Shown here one piece after another: positions 1-8,155 of a stretch of 64,000 nucleotides of DNA. The stretch is from Gloeobacter morelensis MG652769 (GTDB lineage Bacteria; Cyanobacteriota; Cyanobacteriia; Gloeobacterales; Gloeobacteraceae). Under the pieces are notes generated by a model. That model made no database searches and was not told the DNA's origin. It worked only from the letters and a program-made list of their open reading frames with translations. The stretch covers positions 1,302,001-1,366,000 of the forward strand of contig NZ_CP063845.1 in assembly GCF_021018745.1 (NCBI RefSeq). Direction: 5' to 3'. The position numbers and the translations under genes were made by a program. Position 1 is the stretch's first letter; each line of letters opens with the position of its first letter.

Positions 1-379
1 CGACTTCATTTACAGCCGCCTGCGCGAGCATAGTTGTACAGCTGACTAGAGCGCCGGGAACACTCTCAAGGTCGAGTAACCGGGCGGCATCGGCGCCGCC
101 GTCCAGGAGAATGCCGGCGTTGTTGACCAGCGCGTCGAGGCGGCCGAAGCGTTCGCGCACGAAACCGGCGAGCGCCTCGGCGCTGGCCGGGTCGGTGACG
201 TCGAGCGGGTGAAAAAGTACGTCCAGACCCTCCGATTGCAACTTTTCAGCGGCGGTTTTTCCCTGTTCCGGGTCGCGACCGGTGAGGATCACCTGGTATC
301 CGAGTTGGGCGAGTTGACGGCTCACCGCGAAGCCGATACCGCGATTGCCCCCGGTCACGACTGCCAGTTTCTTGTCCAT
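1..379 (-). CDS. Short-chain dehydrogenase/reductase (SDR), 3' end outside window
   Basis: Only the N-terminal 126 codons are present because the gene runs off the left edge. The ATG at 379 is preceded by a GGAGGAAG ribosome binding site. The protein shows the classical SDR nucleotide-binding motif TGGNRGIG at residues 9-16 and the NNAG motif at 86-89, so it should bind NAD(P)H in a Rossmann fold and reduce or oxidise a small carbonyl or alcohol substrate. The substrate cannot be told because the YxxxK active site lies outside. It is divergent from the ECF transporter operon to its right, with about 155 bases between them. Confidence 0.85.
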   Translation of the reverse strand, partial: MDKKLAVVTGGNRGIGFAVSRQLAQLGYQVILTGRDPEQGKTAAEKLQSEGLDVLFHPLDVTDPASAEALAGFVRERFGRLDALVNNAGILLDGGADAARLLDLESVPGALVSCTTMLAQAAVNEV

Positions 380-534
380 CAATCTTCCTCCAGATCTAGC
401 GCCCATCCCCCGTTGAACACCGAACCCTCACCGCTTCGCATCCCCCCCGGGTGGATATGGCGGAAAAATGGAGGCGCTATGGTATGTAGAGACTTCGGGA
501 ACACAGGGTGAATTTACGGCTGCCGCTGCTGGCG

Positions 535-1224
535 ATGCACATTCCGGACGGGTTTTTGAGCCTGCCTGTCTGCCTGGCCATGGGTCTGGTGTCTCTGGTG
601 ATCCTCGCCATCGCCCTGCGCCAGGTCGAGCGCCAGTTCGCCGATCGGCTGGTGCCTTTGATGGGTGTGAGCGCCGCCTTTATCTTCGCAGCCCAGATGA
701 TCAACTTTCCAGTGCTCGGGGGCACCAGCGGTCACCTGTTGGGCGGCACGCTGGCCGGGGTGTTGCTCGGTCCCTGGGCCGGCACGCTCGCGGTGATGGT
801 CGTCTTTGGGGTGCAGGCGCTGCTCTTTCAAGACGGCGGCATCGTCGCCCTGGGCGCTAATCTGTTCAACATGGGCTTCGTGGGCACGTTTTTGGGTTAC
901 TACCTCTACCGGGCTGTGCGCGCGCTGAGCGGGGGCAAAAGCTGGCTGGCCATGGCCACCGGCACGGCCGTGGCCAGTTGGGCGAGTGTGGTGACGGCCT
1001 CGGCCCTGGTGGCAGTGCAACTGGCCCTCTCCGGCACCGTGAACCTGGCTGTCGTGCTCCCTGCGATGATCGGGGTGCACGCGCTGATTGGCGTCGGCGA
1101 AGCTATTCTCACCGTCGGCGTCGTAAGCTTCCTGTGGCGCACGCGGCCCGATTTGATCTTTGAGCCCCCCGTGCCCACCCTCACGGCGGTGCCACCTATC
1201 AAAGAATCGATCCATGGGCGCTAG
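535..1224 (+). CDS. cbiM: ECF transporter substrate-binding membrane subunit CbiM/NikM
   Basis: This is the metal-specific integral membrane component of a group I energy-coupling factor transporter for cobalt or nickel. Family members begin with the metal-binding sequence MHIPDGF, which here starts at the ATG at 535; an upstream in-frame GTG at 508 would add nine residues not typical of the family. About 229 residues with six or so hydrophobic segments fit the family. Its 3' end overlaps the next gene (ATG at 1214), and the whole block cbiM, PDGLE, cbiQ, cbiO is overlapping and surely one operon. I saw no cobalamin riboswitch upstream, so the metal remains undecided between Co and Ni. Confidence 0.9.
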   Translation: MHIPDGFLSLPVCLAMGLVSLVILAIALRQVERQFADRLVPLMGVSAAFIFAAQMINFPVLGGTSGHLLGGTLAGVLLGPWAGTLAVMVVFGVQALLFQDGGIVALGANLFNMGFVGTFLGYYLYRAVRALSGGKSWLAMATGTAVASWASVVTASALVAVQLALSGTVNLAVVLPAMIGVHALIGVGEAILTVGVVSFLWRTRPDLIFEPPVPTLTAVPPIKESIHGR

Positions 1225-1531
1225 GGGCCGCTGGGTGGTGGCCGGCCTGGGATTGGCCCTGCTGGTGGCCATCGTTTCGCCCCTTGCGAGTCCCGACCCG
1301 GATGGACTGGAGCGGGTGGCCGCCGAGCAGGGGTTTGCCCAACGGGAAGTACCTTCCTGGGCTGAGCAGTTGCCCTTCGCCGAGTGGTTCGCCGGTTACG
1401 CACTGCGCGGCCTTGCCGATCCGGCTGCAGCCAAAATCGCCGCCGGAATCACAGGCACCCTCGTGGTTTTCGGCCTTGCCTGGGGAGCAGGGGCGGTGCT
1501 CGCGCGCGCGCGGGGAGCAAGACGCCCGTGA
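1214..1531 (+). CDS. PDGLE-domain small membrane subunit (CbiN/NikN-like)
   Basis: A protein of 105 residues with a membrane segment near each end (residues about 8-26 and 78-99) and the sequence SPDPDGLE in the extracytoplasmic stretch between them. The PDGLE domain is known as the accessory small subunit of Ni/Co ECF transporters, taking the place of CbiN. The ATG at 1214 overlaps the end of cbiM and the TGA overlaps the GTG of cbiQ (GTGA), which supports translational coupling. A longer reading from 1160 would only add residues overlapping cbiM and is rejected. Confidence 0.85.
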   Translation: MGARGRWVVAGLGLALLVAIVSPLASPDPDGLERVAAEQGFAQREVPSWAEQLPFAEWFAGYALRGLADPAAAKIAAGITGTLVVFGLAWGAGAVLARARGARRP

Positions 1532-2307
1532 TCTTGCTGCATGTACCGACCTTCAGCCTCGCCGCCTACGCCCAGGGCGACAGCTTCTGGCACCGGCTGC
1601 AGCCGCAGGTGCGTCTTGCCGTGGCACTGCTGTCGGTCCTCGGGGCGGTGTTGTTGCCGGAGGGAGCCTGGAACTATTGGGGCCTTTACGCTGCGGTGCT
1701 CGCCATCCTCGTGCTCCTAAGTCAGGTCTCGCCCGTCGCTTTACTGCGCAGGCTCGCCGTCGAACTGGTGTTCGTGGGTGTACTGTTGCTCACGATATTG
1801 CTCTCCGGGCGAGGGACACCGCTTTGGACCTGGGGACCGTTGGTGATTGCGGACGGCTCGCTGCTCACCTTTGCCAGCGTGCTGGTGCGCTCGGCCCTCT
1901 CACTGTGGGTGCTCAACCTGCTCACCCTCACCACCCCGGCCCCCTCGCTGCTGCAGGCCCTGGCCGGTTTCGGCTGTCCGGCGCTGTTGGTGAGGGTGCT
2001 CGAATCGATGCTGCGCTACGTGGCGGTGCTGGTCGACGAACTCGGTTCGATGCAGCGCGCCGCCCAGGCCCGCTCGGGGGCGCGGGCGCTGTTGCGCTGG
2101 AATATATTGGGCAATTTGCTGGGGGCGCTGTTCCTGCGCACCTACGGGCGCGGCGAGCGCACCTACCTGGCGATGCAGGCGCGGGGGTTCGCGGGACGCT
2201 TCCCGGAGACGGATGCCCGCCCCTGGCGGCCGGACGAGTGGCTGATGACCACCGCCACCGCCCTGTTTGCCGTCTCGACACTGGCGCTTGCCTGGTGGCC
2301 GCTGTGA
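1528..2307 (+). CDS. cbiQ: ECF transporter transmembrane coupling protein CbiQ
   Basis: A 259-residue membrane protein matching the EcfT/CbiQ family, which couples the S component to the ATPases. Several hydrophobic helices fill the first two thirds, and two cytoplasmic helices carry the characteristic Ala-Arg-Gly/Ser motifs, seen here as AQARSGAR (about residue 175) and MQARGF (about 216), which dock onto the ATPase. The GTG at 1528 overlaps the stop codon of the PDGLE gene, and its own TGA overlaps the GTG start of cbiO. The order M-N-Q-O is the standard one. Confidence 0.9.
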   Translation: MILLHVPTFSLAAYAQGDSFWHRLQPQVRLAVALLSVLGAVLLPEGAWNYWGLYAAVLAILVLLSQVSPVALLRRLAVELVFVGVLLLTILLSGRGTPLWTWGPLVIADGSLLTFASVLVRSALSLWVLNLLTLTTPAPSLLQALAGFGCPALLVRVLESMLRYVAVLVDELGSMQRAAQARSGARALLRWNILGNLLGALFLRTYGRGERTYLAMQARGFAGRFPETDARPWRPDEWLMTTATALFAVSTLALAWWPL

Positions 2308-3038
2308 TCGAGCCGCTGGTAGTCGAAGATCTGTATTACAGCTATCCGGACGGCACTGCCGCCCTGCGGGGAATAACCCTGGCGCTAGGTGCGGGCGAAA
2401 ACGTCGCCCTAGTCGGTCCCAACGGCTCCGGCAAATCGACGCTGCTGCTGCATCTGAACGGATTGCTCCTGCCCGGTCGGGGCCGCATCGAGGTGGGGGG
2501 AAAACTGCTCAGCGCTTCCACCCTCGAATTTGCCCGCCGCTTTGTGGGCCTGGTCTTCCAGAATCCTGAAGACCAGCTCTTTATGCCCACCGTCGCCGAG
2601 GATGTCGCCTTCGGTCCCCAGAATCTGGGTTTCAAGGGCGAGAAGTTGCGCGAGTGCGTGCGCTCCGCCCTCGAACAGGTGGGCCTGGAGCCCGCCCGCT
2701 TCCTGCAGCGGCAGAGTTTCAACCTGTCTATCGGCGAGAAGAAACGGGTGGCCCTCGCTGGTGTGCTGGCCATGGAGCCGGAGGTGCTCGTGCTCGACGA
2801 ACCCTCGGCGGGCCTCGACCCGCGCAGCCGCCGCCGTCTGATGCGTTTGCTCGCCGAATTGCCCCAGACCAAGTTCGTCGCCACCCACGACCTGGACATG
2901 GCCCTGGAGACCTGCACCCGCACCATCATCATCGACCGCGGCCAGGTAGTCGCCGACGGCCCGAGCGGGAACATCCTTGCCGACCGGGTGTTGCTTGAAA
3001 CCCACGGCCTGGAACTGCCCCTGTCGCTGTCGCGTTAA
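2304..3038 (+). CDS. cbiO: ECF transporter ATP-binding protein CbiO
   Basis: The energising ATPase of the Ni/Co ECF transporter, 244 residues. Walker A is GPNGSGKS near residue 38, the Q-loop reads VFQNPEDQLF, the signature reads LSIGEKKR (Gly replaced by Ile, Gln by Glu relative to LSGGQ), Walker B is VLVLDEP and the switch histidine is in ATHDLDM. The start is the GTG at 2304, overlapping the cbiQ stop. It is the last gene of the operon; about 200 bases follow with no gene and no clear terminator. A single ATPase gene suggests it works as a homodimer. Confidence 0.92.
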   Translation: MIEPLVVEDLYYSYPDGTAALRGITLALGAGENVALVGPNGSGKSTLLLHLNGLLLPGRGRIEVGGKLLSASTLEFARRFVGLVFQNPEDQLFMPTVAEDVAFGPQNLGFKGEKLRECVRSALEQVGLEPARFLQRQSFNLSIGEKKRVALAGVLAMEPEVLVLDEPSAGLDPRSRRRLMRLLAELPQTKFVATHDLDMALETCTRTIIIDRGQVVADGPSGNILADRVLLETHGLELPLSLSR

Positions 3039-3242
3039 TGCAGGTGTCAGGGGCAAACCACTGCCTGTCAGGCCTGTACAGCCTGTGCCCAAGCCGCTTC
3101 GTTTCCCGATACCGCCGCAGTCGGCCATCCCCCCGCGCACCGTGCGCACACTGGAAGCAGGGGACAGGCTCACCCACCGACTCTCCCACCCAACCTGCCA
3201 TCGAGTCCGGGGGCGGGCGACCGATACCCTCAAGCCAGACGA

Positions 3243-3908
3243 CTAACGGGTCGTGGTTGTCTGCTCAGGCTCAATCTTGGACTTTTTGGCAGCTTTGTGC
3301 TCGGCGCGCTCGTCCATGAAATGGCGGACGACCCCAAAGGCGATGATGGCAACCACCAGCAAGATCAGCCCCCAGATGCCGATGCCCTCGAAGAATTTGA
3401 GCACCGCCACCCCAAAAAAGTAAGCGGCTGTGCCAATCGCCCCGCCCCAGGCGAAGGCCCCCAGCGCGTTAAAGAGCACAAATTTTGGCCAGGGCATGCG
3501 GGTGATCCCCGCCAGCGGCCCCGCCAAAATGCGCAACAGCACAATAAAGCGCCCAACAAACACCGCCCAGGCGCTGTTTTTGAGAAAGGCCGCCTCGGCG
3601 CGGTCGAACTTGTCCTGGGTCAACCCAAAGACTTTGCCATACTTGAGCACCAGGTCGCGCCCGAAGCGCCGACCGATGAAGTAGCCCATGTTGTCGCCCA
3701 AGATCGCGCCGCAGATGGCCGCGATTAGCACCAGCGGAAAGGCGAGGATTTCTTTAGAAGCGAGCACCGAAGCCAGAATCAGCGTTGTCTCGCCAGGCAG
3801 GGGCAAGCCGGAATTTTCAAGAAAGATGATTCCTGCGATCAGCAGGTAACCGAGTGGACCGTTGGATTCAAGAAAGTGTTGAATGGACTCCGCCAGTTGC
3901 TCAATCAT
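3243..3908 (-). CDS. DedA family membrane protein
   Basis: A 221-residue integral membrane protein of the DedA/SNARE-associated family. The signature ENSGLPLPGET lies near residues 31-41, and the motif FVGRFIVLLRILAGPLAG with the conserved arginine pair is near 118-135. These proteins act in membrane homeostasis, and some scramble or flip undecaprenyl phosphate or phospholipids. The C-terminal tail is charged and ends in a run of four threonines. It stands alone, convergent with cbiO, and divergent from the merR gene beyond it. Confidence 0.88.
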   Translation of the reverse strand: MIEQLAESIQHFLESNGPLGYLLIAGIIFLENSGLPLPGETTLILASVLASKEILAFPLVLIAAICGAILGDNMGYFIGRRFGRDLVLKYGKVFGLTQDKFDRAEAAFLKNSAWAVFVGRFIVLLRILAGPLAGITRMPWPKFVLFNALGAFAWGGAIGTAAYFFGVAVLKFFEGIGIWGLILLVVAIIAFGVVRHFMDERAEHKAAKKSKIEPEQTTTTR

Positions 3909-4049
3909 CGTACCTGCCGTCTGGGAAAGATGGTTGCAGCGGTCGCACCCCTTTCAATCTTACAGGCCCTCGCCCTGCCGCGGTTTTTTCAGTTTTGTGC
4001 TCAAATCAATTGCGTGCGGTTGCCGCCCTATCGGCTATTGTACTGTTTG

Positions 4050-4080
4050 TTGCACTGATTGTTTGCCGGAAATTTATACT
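4050..4080 (+). promoter_or_regulatory. Candidate MerR-type promoter with 19-base spacer
   Basis: TTGCAC (4050-4055) and TATACT (4075-4080) are separated by 19 bases, longer than the usual 17 and typical of promoters that MerR proteins activate by DNA distortion. An imperfect palindrome, TTTGCCGGAAA, sits inside the spacer. The merR gene starts 47 bases downstream of the -10 hexamer, so autoregulation is plausible. This is read from sequence only. Confidence 0.45.
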
Positions 4081-4126
4081 GGTATTCGGATTCAGAACTG
4101 GTGGGACATTCAGAGGGACAGCTGCA

Positions 4127-4555
4127 ATGGACGTTCGCAAGAAGGGCTACCGCATCGGTGAGTTGGCGCACCTGGCGAAGGTGAATCCCCGTACGATCGA
4201 CTTTTACACCCGCGAGGGGTTGCTTGAGCCCCTCGACCGCGCCGACGCGCACCAGCACCGCTATTATCCGGCCACCTCCCTCGACCGGCTGCACCTTATC
4301 AAGCACCTGCGGGGCCGCCACATGAGCCTGGCCGAAATCCGCGACCAGCTCAAGTGTGTGCAGCGGCCGGAGCAACGCGAGGTGATCCAGACATTGCAAC
4401 TGGTCTGCCAGCAAATTGACGACCTGCAGCACCAGCTCAAGGACCTATCGCCCATCGCCCCCCAGACCGACCGGGCCTTGGTGATGGTCATGACCGTGGA
4501 GGCGATGCAGAAGGTGGCAACTCTCACCGCCGCGCTTACAACACTGCTTGCGTGA
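4127..4555 (+). CDS. MerR family transcriptional regulator
   Basis: A 142-residue regulator. Residues 6-75 form the MerR winged-helix domain (YRIGELAHLAKVNPRTIDFYTREGLLEP), with Thr-Ile-Asp-Phe-Tyr replacing the usual Thr-Ile-Arg-Tyr-Tyr at the recognition helix. The second half is a coiled coil for dimerisation (about 85-120), followed by a short hydrophobic C-terminus without cysteines, so a metal effector is not indicated. The ATG at 4127 begins the homologous sequence. The last codons overlap the GTG of thiD, so the two genes are co-transcribed and translationally coupled. The inducer is unknown; a link to thiamine or a multidrug signal would be a guess. Confidence 0.85.
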   Translation: MDVRKKGYRIGELAHLAKVNPRTIDFYTREGLLEPLDRADAHQHRYYPATSLDRLHLIKHLRGRHMSLAEIRDQLKCVQRPEQREVIQTLQLVCQQIDDLQHQLKDLSPIAPQTDRALVMVMTVEAMQKVATLTAALTTLLA

Positions 4556-5358
4556 CGATCGCCCGCGCTCTGACCATCGCCGGGTCCGATTCGGGTGGCG
4601 GGGCGGGTCTACAGGCCGACCTGCGCACCTTCGCCTTTCACAAAGTGCACGGCATGTCCGCCGTCACCTGCCTGACCGCCCAGAACACCCTCGGGGTCCA
4701 GGGAGTCATGCCTGTGGAACCCGATTTTGTCGCTCTGCAAGTCGAAGCGGTGGCCGGGGATATTGGTCTGGATGCCGTCAAGACGGGCATGCTGCTCAAC
4801 GCCGGGATCATCGCCCGGGTCGCCAGGCTGGCTGCCGAGCTGCCTTTGCCAAATCTGGTGGTGGACCCGGTGATGGTCTCGCGCACGGGTGTCCAGCTCA
4901 TCGACGATGACGCCGTGGTGGCCCTCAAGAACAAACTGTTGCCGCTGGCGATGCTCGTGACGCCCAATTTGCACGAGGCGCGCTTGCTGAGCGGGATTGC
5001 CATCGAAACGGTTGCCGACATGCAGACGGCTGCCCGCCGCATCGCCGCCCTCGGGGCGCGAAGCGTACTGATCAAAGGGGGAGCCCTCGCAGTCGGACGC
5101 GGCACGGATATCTGGTACGACGGCGGCGCATGGGTCGTACTGAAGGGCGACACGATCGACACGCCCCACACCCACGGCACCGGCTGCACCTTGGCCGCGG
5201 CAATTGCCGCCAACCTCGCCCTCGGTCTTCCGCTGCGCGAGGCGATTGTGCGAGCCAAAGCCTACGTCACCGCCGCGCTGCGCCGTAGCCTGGCGATTGG
5301 CCGCGGCCAGGGGCCGGTAGGCCACTTCTGGCCACTGCTCGGCGATGCCGACGGTTAG
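4552..5358 (+). CDS. thiD: Hydroxymethylpyrimidine/phosphomethylpyrimidine kinase ThiD
   Basis: ThiD phosphorylates HMP and then HMP-phosphate to HMP-diphosphate in thiamine biosynthesis. The ribokinase-fold protein has 268 residues. It shows the N-terminal motif LTIAGSDSGGGAGLQAD (residues 7-23), the VKTGML motif, VVDPVMVSRTG, and the C-terminal anion-hole motif HTHGTGCTLAAAI. The GTG start at 4552 overlaps the merR stop codon (GTGA). It is a stand-alone ThiD without a ThiE fusion. Coupling to a MerR regulator rather than to a TPP riboswitch is unusual. Confidence 0.93.
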   Translation: MTIARALTIAGSDSGGGAGLQADLRTFAFHKVHGMSAVTCLTAQNTLGVQGVMPVEPDFVALQVEAVAGDIGLDAVKTGMLLNAGIIARVARLAAELPLPNLVVDPVMVSRTGVQLIDDDAVVALKNKLLPLAMLVTPNLHEARLLSGIAIETVADMQTAARRIAALGARSVLIKGGALAVGRGTDIWYDGGAWVVLKGDTIDTPHTHGTGCTLAAAIAANLALGLPLREAIVRAKAYVTAALRRSLAIGRGQGPVGHFWPLLGDADG

Positions 5359-5488
5359 GTTTGGGCTTTCGGTTTGGCAGCCAGGGACTGCAGCGATTCC
5401 GCCTCTCGGACTCTGTAGCCGCCGGAGCCTACTTGCAAGCTGCTTGTCCTGGCCCGGCCCGGCAGAGCGCTGGATTCGCACTCCAGAG

Positions 5489-6289
5489 CTAGCCAGTCGT
5501 CGGCTTTTGCCCCCAAGTAGCGATTGTTGTGTAGTAGAGCCCCCAGACTTTTGGATCTCCAGCCAGGCGGGCGTACTGTTCAACATCTTTCTGGTTTGCT
5601 GCACCTGTCGCAGCCAGGCGTTCCGTCAAATGCGTCAATGACACACCCATCATGCGGGCGACACCCGAACCTCCCGGCACCACGGGCAGATCCGCTTCAG
5701 CCGCCACATTCTCCAGACCCAGATCCTGACAGAGCGCCGGCAACCGCCGTCCAAAGCTCGGATCGATGCCCATGGCGGTGTACATACGCAGAACCGCTTC
5801 GTTCACCCGCATTACCGCTGCCGCATCATTGCCTTCCCGTTGTAGCGGCGCGGCCGTCGTAAAGTCCGGTTCTTCCAAAAGCACCCAGCCGCCTGGTTTG
5901 AGGGCGCGAACCATGTTAGTCAAGGCTTCTTGCCAGCGCTGAATATGGAGCAGAACATAGCGCGTGTGAATCAGGTCAAACATCTCATGCTCAGACAATG
6001 TCACGATGTCCTGCCGGCGAACTTCCACGTTGGCGGGCACTAGGCGCAGGGCCGAATGCGGCCGGATATCCAGAGCGAGGACACGGCCCTGCGCCTCCAC
6101 CTGTCCGGCCAGCCACCGCGTCACAGAACCGGCACCGGGACCAACCTCCAGACAAGACCAGCCGGGTTTCACTCCCAACTGAGCTATCCGGCGGCACGTG
6201 GCAGGGTCGAAGCACTCCTCGATCGCCCGCAGGCGCCGCCACTCCGCTTCTTCGGCGTGGTCGGCAAAGACGTAGTTGATGGTCCCCAA
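5489..6289 (-). CDS. Class I SAM-dependent methyltransferase
   Basis: A 266-residue class I methyltransferase. Motif I is CLEVGPGAGSV (about residues 46-56), the acidic loop that binds the ribose is ALDIRP, and FDLIHTRYVLLHI with LKPGGWVLLEEPD gives motifs II and III, so SAM binding is expected. The substrate cannot be inferred. Translation appears to start at a TTG at 6289, since no ATG or GTG precedes the conserved part in frame. It lies downstream of, and on the same strand as, the Uma2 gene, with a gap of 48 bases. Confidence 0.8.
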   Translation of the reverse strand: MGTINYVFADHAEEAEWRRLRAIEECFDPATCRRIAQLGVKPGWSCLEVGPGAGSVTRWLAGQVEAQGRVLALDIRPHSALRLVPANVEVRRQDIVTLSEHEMFDLIHTRYVLLHIQRWQEALTNMVRALKPGGWVLLEEPDFTTAAPLQREGNDAAAVMRVNEAVLRMYTAMGIDPSFGRRLPALCQDLGLENVAAEADLPVVPGGSGVARMMGVSLTHLTERLAATGAANQKDVEQYARLAGDPKVWGLYYTTIATWGQKPTTG

Positions 6290-6337
6290 AGTGCGGTCTC
6301 CACATCGCCAGAAAGGTACTCCGAGAGCATCTTAGGC

Positions 6338-7099
6338 TTAAAGTGCGTCCGGATCCATTCCCAGCGCCCTCAGCCGTTCCACCAGAGCCGCGGCTCGTTG
6401 CTCCGCCTGCTGCGCTCGCTGCTCCGCCTGTTCCGCCCGCTGCCGTTCACGCTCCTCGGGAGTCAAAATCCATTCGCCGTTTGCACCGTACCAGCGCAAC
6501 CACTGGCGTTCCAGACCGGTGAACTTCCCCTGCCACAGACCCAGTCCGATCTGCAACTCGTCGATCCACAGACGGGTCTGGAACAGCTCCCGATACGTCG
6601 CGCCTTCCAACCGGAACAGCCGGAAGGTATTCGCTTCGCGATTGAACAGGACGTAGTACGGTACTCGCAAAAGGCTCTCGTATACTTCCCACTTACTGGG
6701 CGGCTGCCGACCGCGTAGGGTCTGGCCTTGATCTTCTTCCTGGGTATTGGGTGAGAGCAATTCCACCACCACCATCGGATTGCGGCCTTCGCGCCAGATA
6801 ACATAGCTCAACCGACCGGCATCCACCAGGCGAGGCACTCCTACCACCGCGAACCAGTCGGGACGCTTGTAGTAGCCGGTGTTGCGAACGTCGTAGTACA
6901 AGTTGAGGTCCGCAGCCGTGAAGACCTGGTCCTCCGGGTAAGCCACGGGTCGGAAGGTTTGACTCAAAAGTTGCGGTTGCCAATCGTGAAACTCGTCGGG
7001 CAAACCGGGTTCCTCGGGATTCTCGCTCGGCAAATCATACATCGACGGCAGCGGCGGCGAGGGTGCGGGAGAAAACGTCGGTTTGTAAGGCGCTGTCAT
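6338..7099 (-). CDS. Uma2 family putative restriction endonuclease (DUF820)
   Basis: A 253-residue member of the Uma2/DUF820 family, which has a PD-(D/E)XK-like nuclease fold and is greatly expanded in cyanobacteria. Characteristic sequences are DLNLYYDVRNTGYYKRPDWFAVVGVPR, PMVVVELLSPNT, and the YESLLRVPYYVLFN segment. The C-terminus is a Glu/Gln/Arg-rich coiled coil of the kind often seen in this family. The biological role of Uma2 proteins is unknown. The ATG at 7099 is the natural start. Confidence 0.85.
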   Translation of the reverse strand: MTAPYKPTFSPAPSPPLPSMYDLPSENPEEPGLPDEFHDWQPQLLSQTFRPVAYPEDQVFTAADLNLYYDVRNTGYYKRPDWFAVVGVPRLVDAGRLSYVIWREGRNPMVVVELLSPNTQEEDQGQTLRGRQPPSKWEVYESLLRVPYYVLFNREANTFRLFRLEGATYRELFQTRLWIDELQIGLGLWQGKFTGLERQWLRWYGANGEWILTPEERERQRAEQAEQRAQQAEQRAAALVERLRALGMDPDAL

Positions 7100-7161
7100 C
7101 GGATGGAGTTCTCCAGCAAGCTTGTCCTGACCACCAGGATAATTCCATCGAGTTTAAACCC

Positions 7162-7192
7162 AAAAAAAGGCCGCGCCTTGGAGGGCACGGCC
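7162..7192 (-). terminator. Rho-independent terminator
   Basis: On the minus strand GGCCGTGCC pairs with GGCGCGGCC (one G-U pair) and is followed by seven T residues (7162-7168). It lies 36 bases past the stop of the lipoprotein gene that ends at 7228 and separates it from the uma2 gene. Confidence 0.8.
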
Positions 7193-7227
7193 AGGATAAG
7201 CGTTATCGCTTCTGAGAAGAAAGGGTC

Positions 7228-8094
7228 TTAGCGACGACGGCCACCGGAGCGCATCCGGCCGCTGCCGAAGCCGCTGCTGCTGCGGGAACGATCGACGGTG
7301 CTGCCGCCGCTGGACGGGTCGGTTGAGCGCAGCGTGCTGCCGCCGAAGCCCGAACCGCTCGAGCGGCTGGAATTGGGGCTGGTGCGCTGAGAACGGCTCG
7401 CCGAGGAACCGAAGCCGCTGCCGGTGCCGAGTGAGCGGCTATTGCGCGTGGCGGCAGGCAGAGCACCGCCGTTGCGCGTCTGGTAGTTGCTGACCGCCTG
7501 GCCGTAGGTGTTGCCGTAGCCGCCGTAACCCGCCATGCCGCCCGCGGCATAGGCCGGGGGCATGTAGTAGCGGGGGGCAAAGAGCATGTTGCCGATGGCC
7601 GCACCGGCCAGCGAAGCGGCGAAGGGCGTCCAGAAGCTCGACTCCTGGCGGACGACCACCGTCTGCTGCTCACCGGTCTGGGGATTGGTCTTGGTCTCAG
7701 TCACGTTGTGGACGTAGCCAATCTTGTAGTCCGGGGTCAGATAGAGCACCGGTTTGCCGCCTTCGACTTTGAGGTAGCTCTTCTTGCCGGCTTTGATCTC
7801 TTCTTCGCTCAGCTGCGCCATCTGCAACTCGGCGGTGCGCAGGCTGGAGGAGCTGCCGGGAGGGGTGTTGAGCAACAACAGGCTGTACTCGCCGCTGGCG
7901 TCGTTGTAGTTGGCCTGCTGCAGCGGATACTGGCCGTCGGCCAGGGGCTTTTGAGGCGCGGTGGCGGTGGTGCCGCCCTGGCGGTTGCCGGCGGTCTCGC
8001 TCTGGTTGCTGCCGCAGGCGACGGTGGTCAGGGTCAGCGTCAGCGCCAGCAGCACGGATAGGGACTTTTGCAGAGGCGAAGCGGATGATTTCAT
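7228..8094 (-). CDS. Putative lipoprotein with Ser/Gly/Arg-rich tail
   Basis: A 288-residue hypothetical protein. It has an N-terminal signal with a lipobox-like TVAC at about residues 24-27, so it is probably lipid-anchored outside the cytoplasm. The middle part (about 55-165) is soluble and contains a hydrophobic patch, FAASLAGAAIGNMLF. The last 120 residues are low-complexity Gly-Tyr, then Ser-Arg-Gly repeats ending RSGGRRR, giving a very basic tail. The gene stands 61 bases downstream of the DUF1517-like gene on the same strand, and a terminator follows it. I do not recognise a specific function. Confidence 0.65.
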   Translation of the reverse strand: MKSSASPLQKSLSVLLALTLTLTTVACGSNQSETAGNRQGGTTATAPQKPLADGQYPLQQANYNDASGEYSLLLLNTPPGSSSSLRTAELQMAQLSEEEIKAGKKSYLKVEGGKPVLYLTPDYKIGYVHNVTETKTNPQTGEQQTVVVRQESSFWTPFAASLAGAAIGNMLFAPRYYMPPAYAAGGMAGYGGYGNTYGQAVSNYQTRNGGALPAATRNSRSLGTGSGFGSSASRSQRTSPNSSRSSGSGFGGSTLRSTDPSSGGSTVDRSRSSSGFGSGRMRSGGRRR

Positions 8095-8155
8095 CGTTTG
8101 CCAAGGTGTATAGAGAACGGGTCACTTGAACTGAACGGGAGTGGCGGGCGGGTTC

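Noticed and set aside
380-534. Cobalamin or nickel riboswitch upstream of cbiM
   Set aside because: Only 155 bases are available, and I find none of the conserved elements of these riboswitches.
514-1272. Long minus-strand ORF of 252 codons opposite cbiM
   Set aside because: High-GC shadow: His/Gly/Arg/Gln-rich, no recognisable domain, and the true gene with clear motifs is on the plus strand. Similar long shadows (for example 8790-10241, 21852-23264, 61196-63565) were left out for the same reason.
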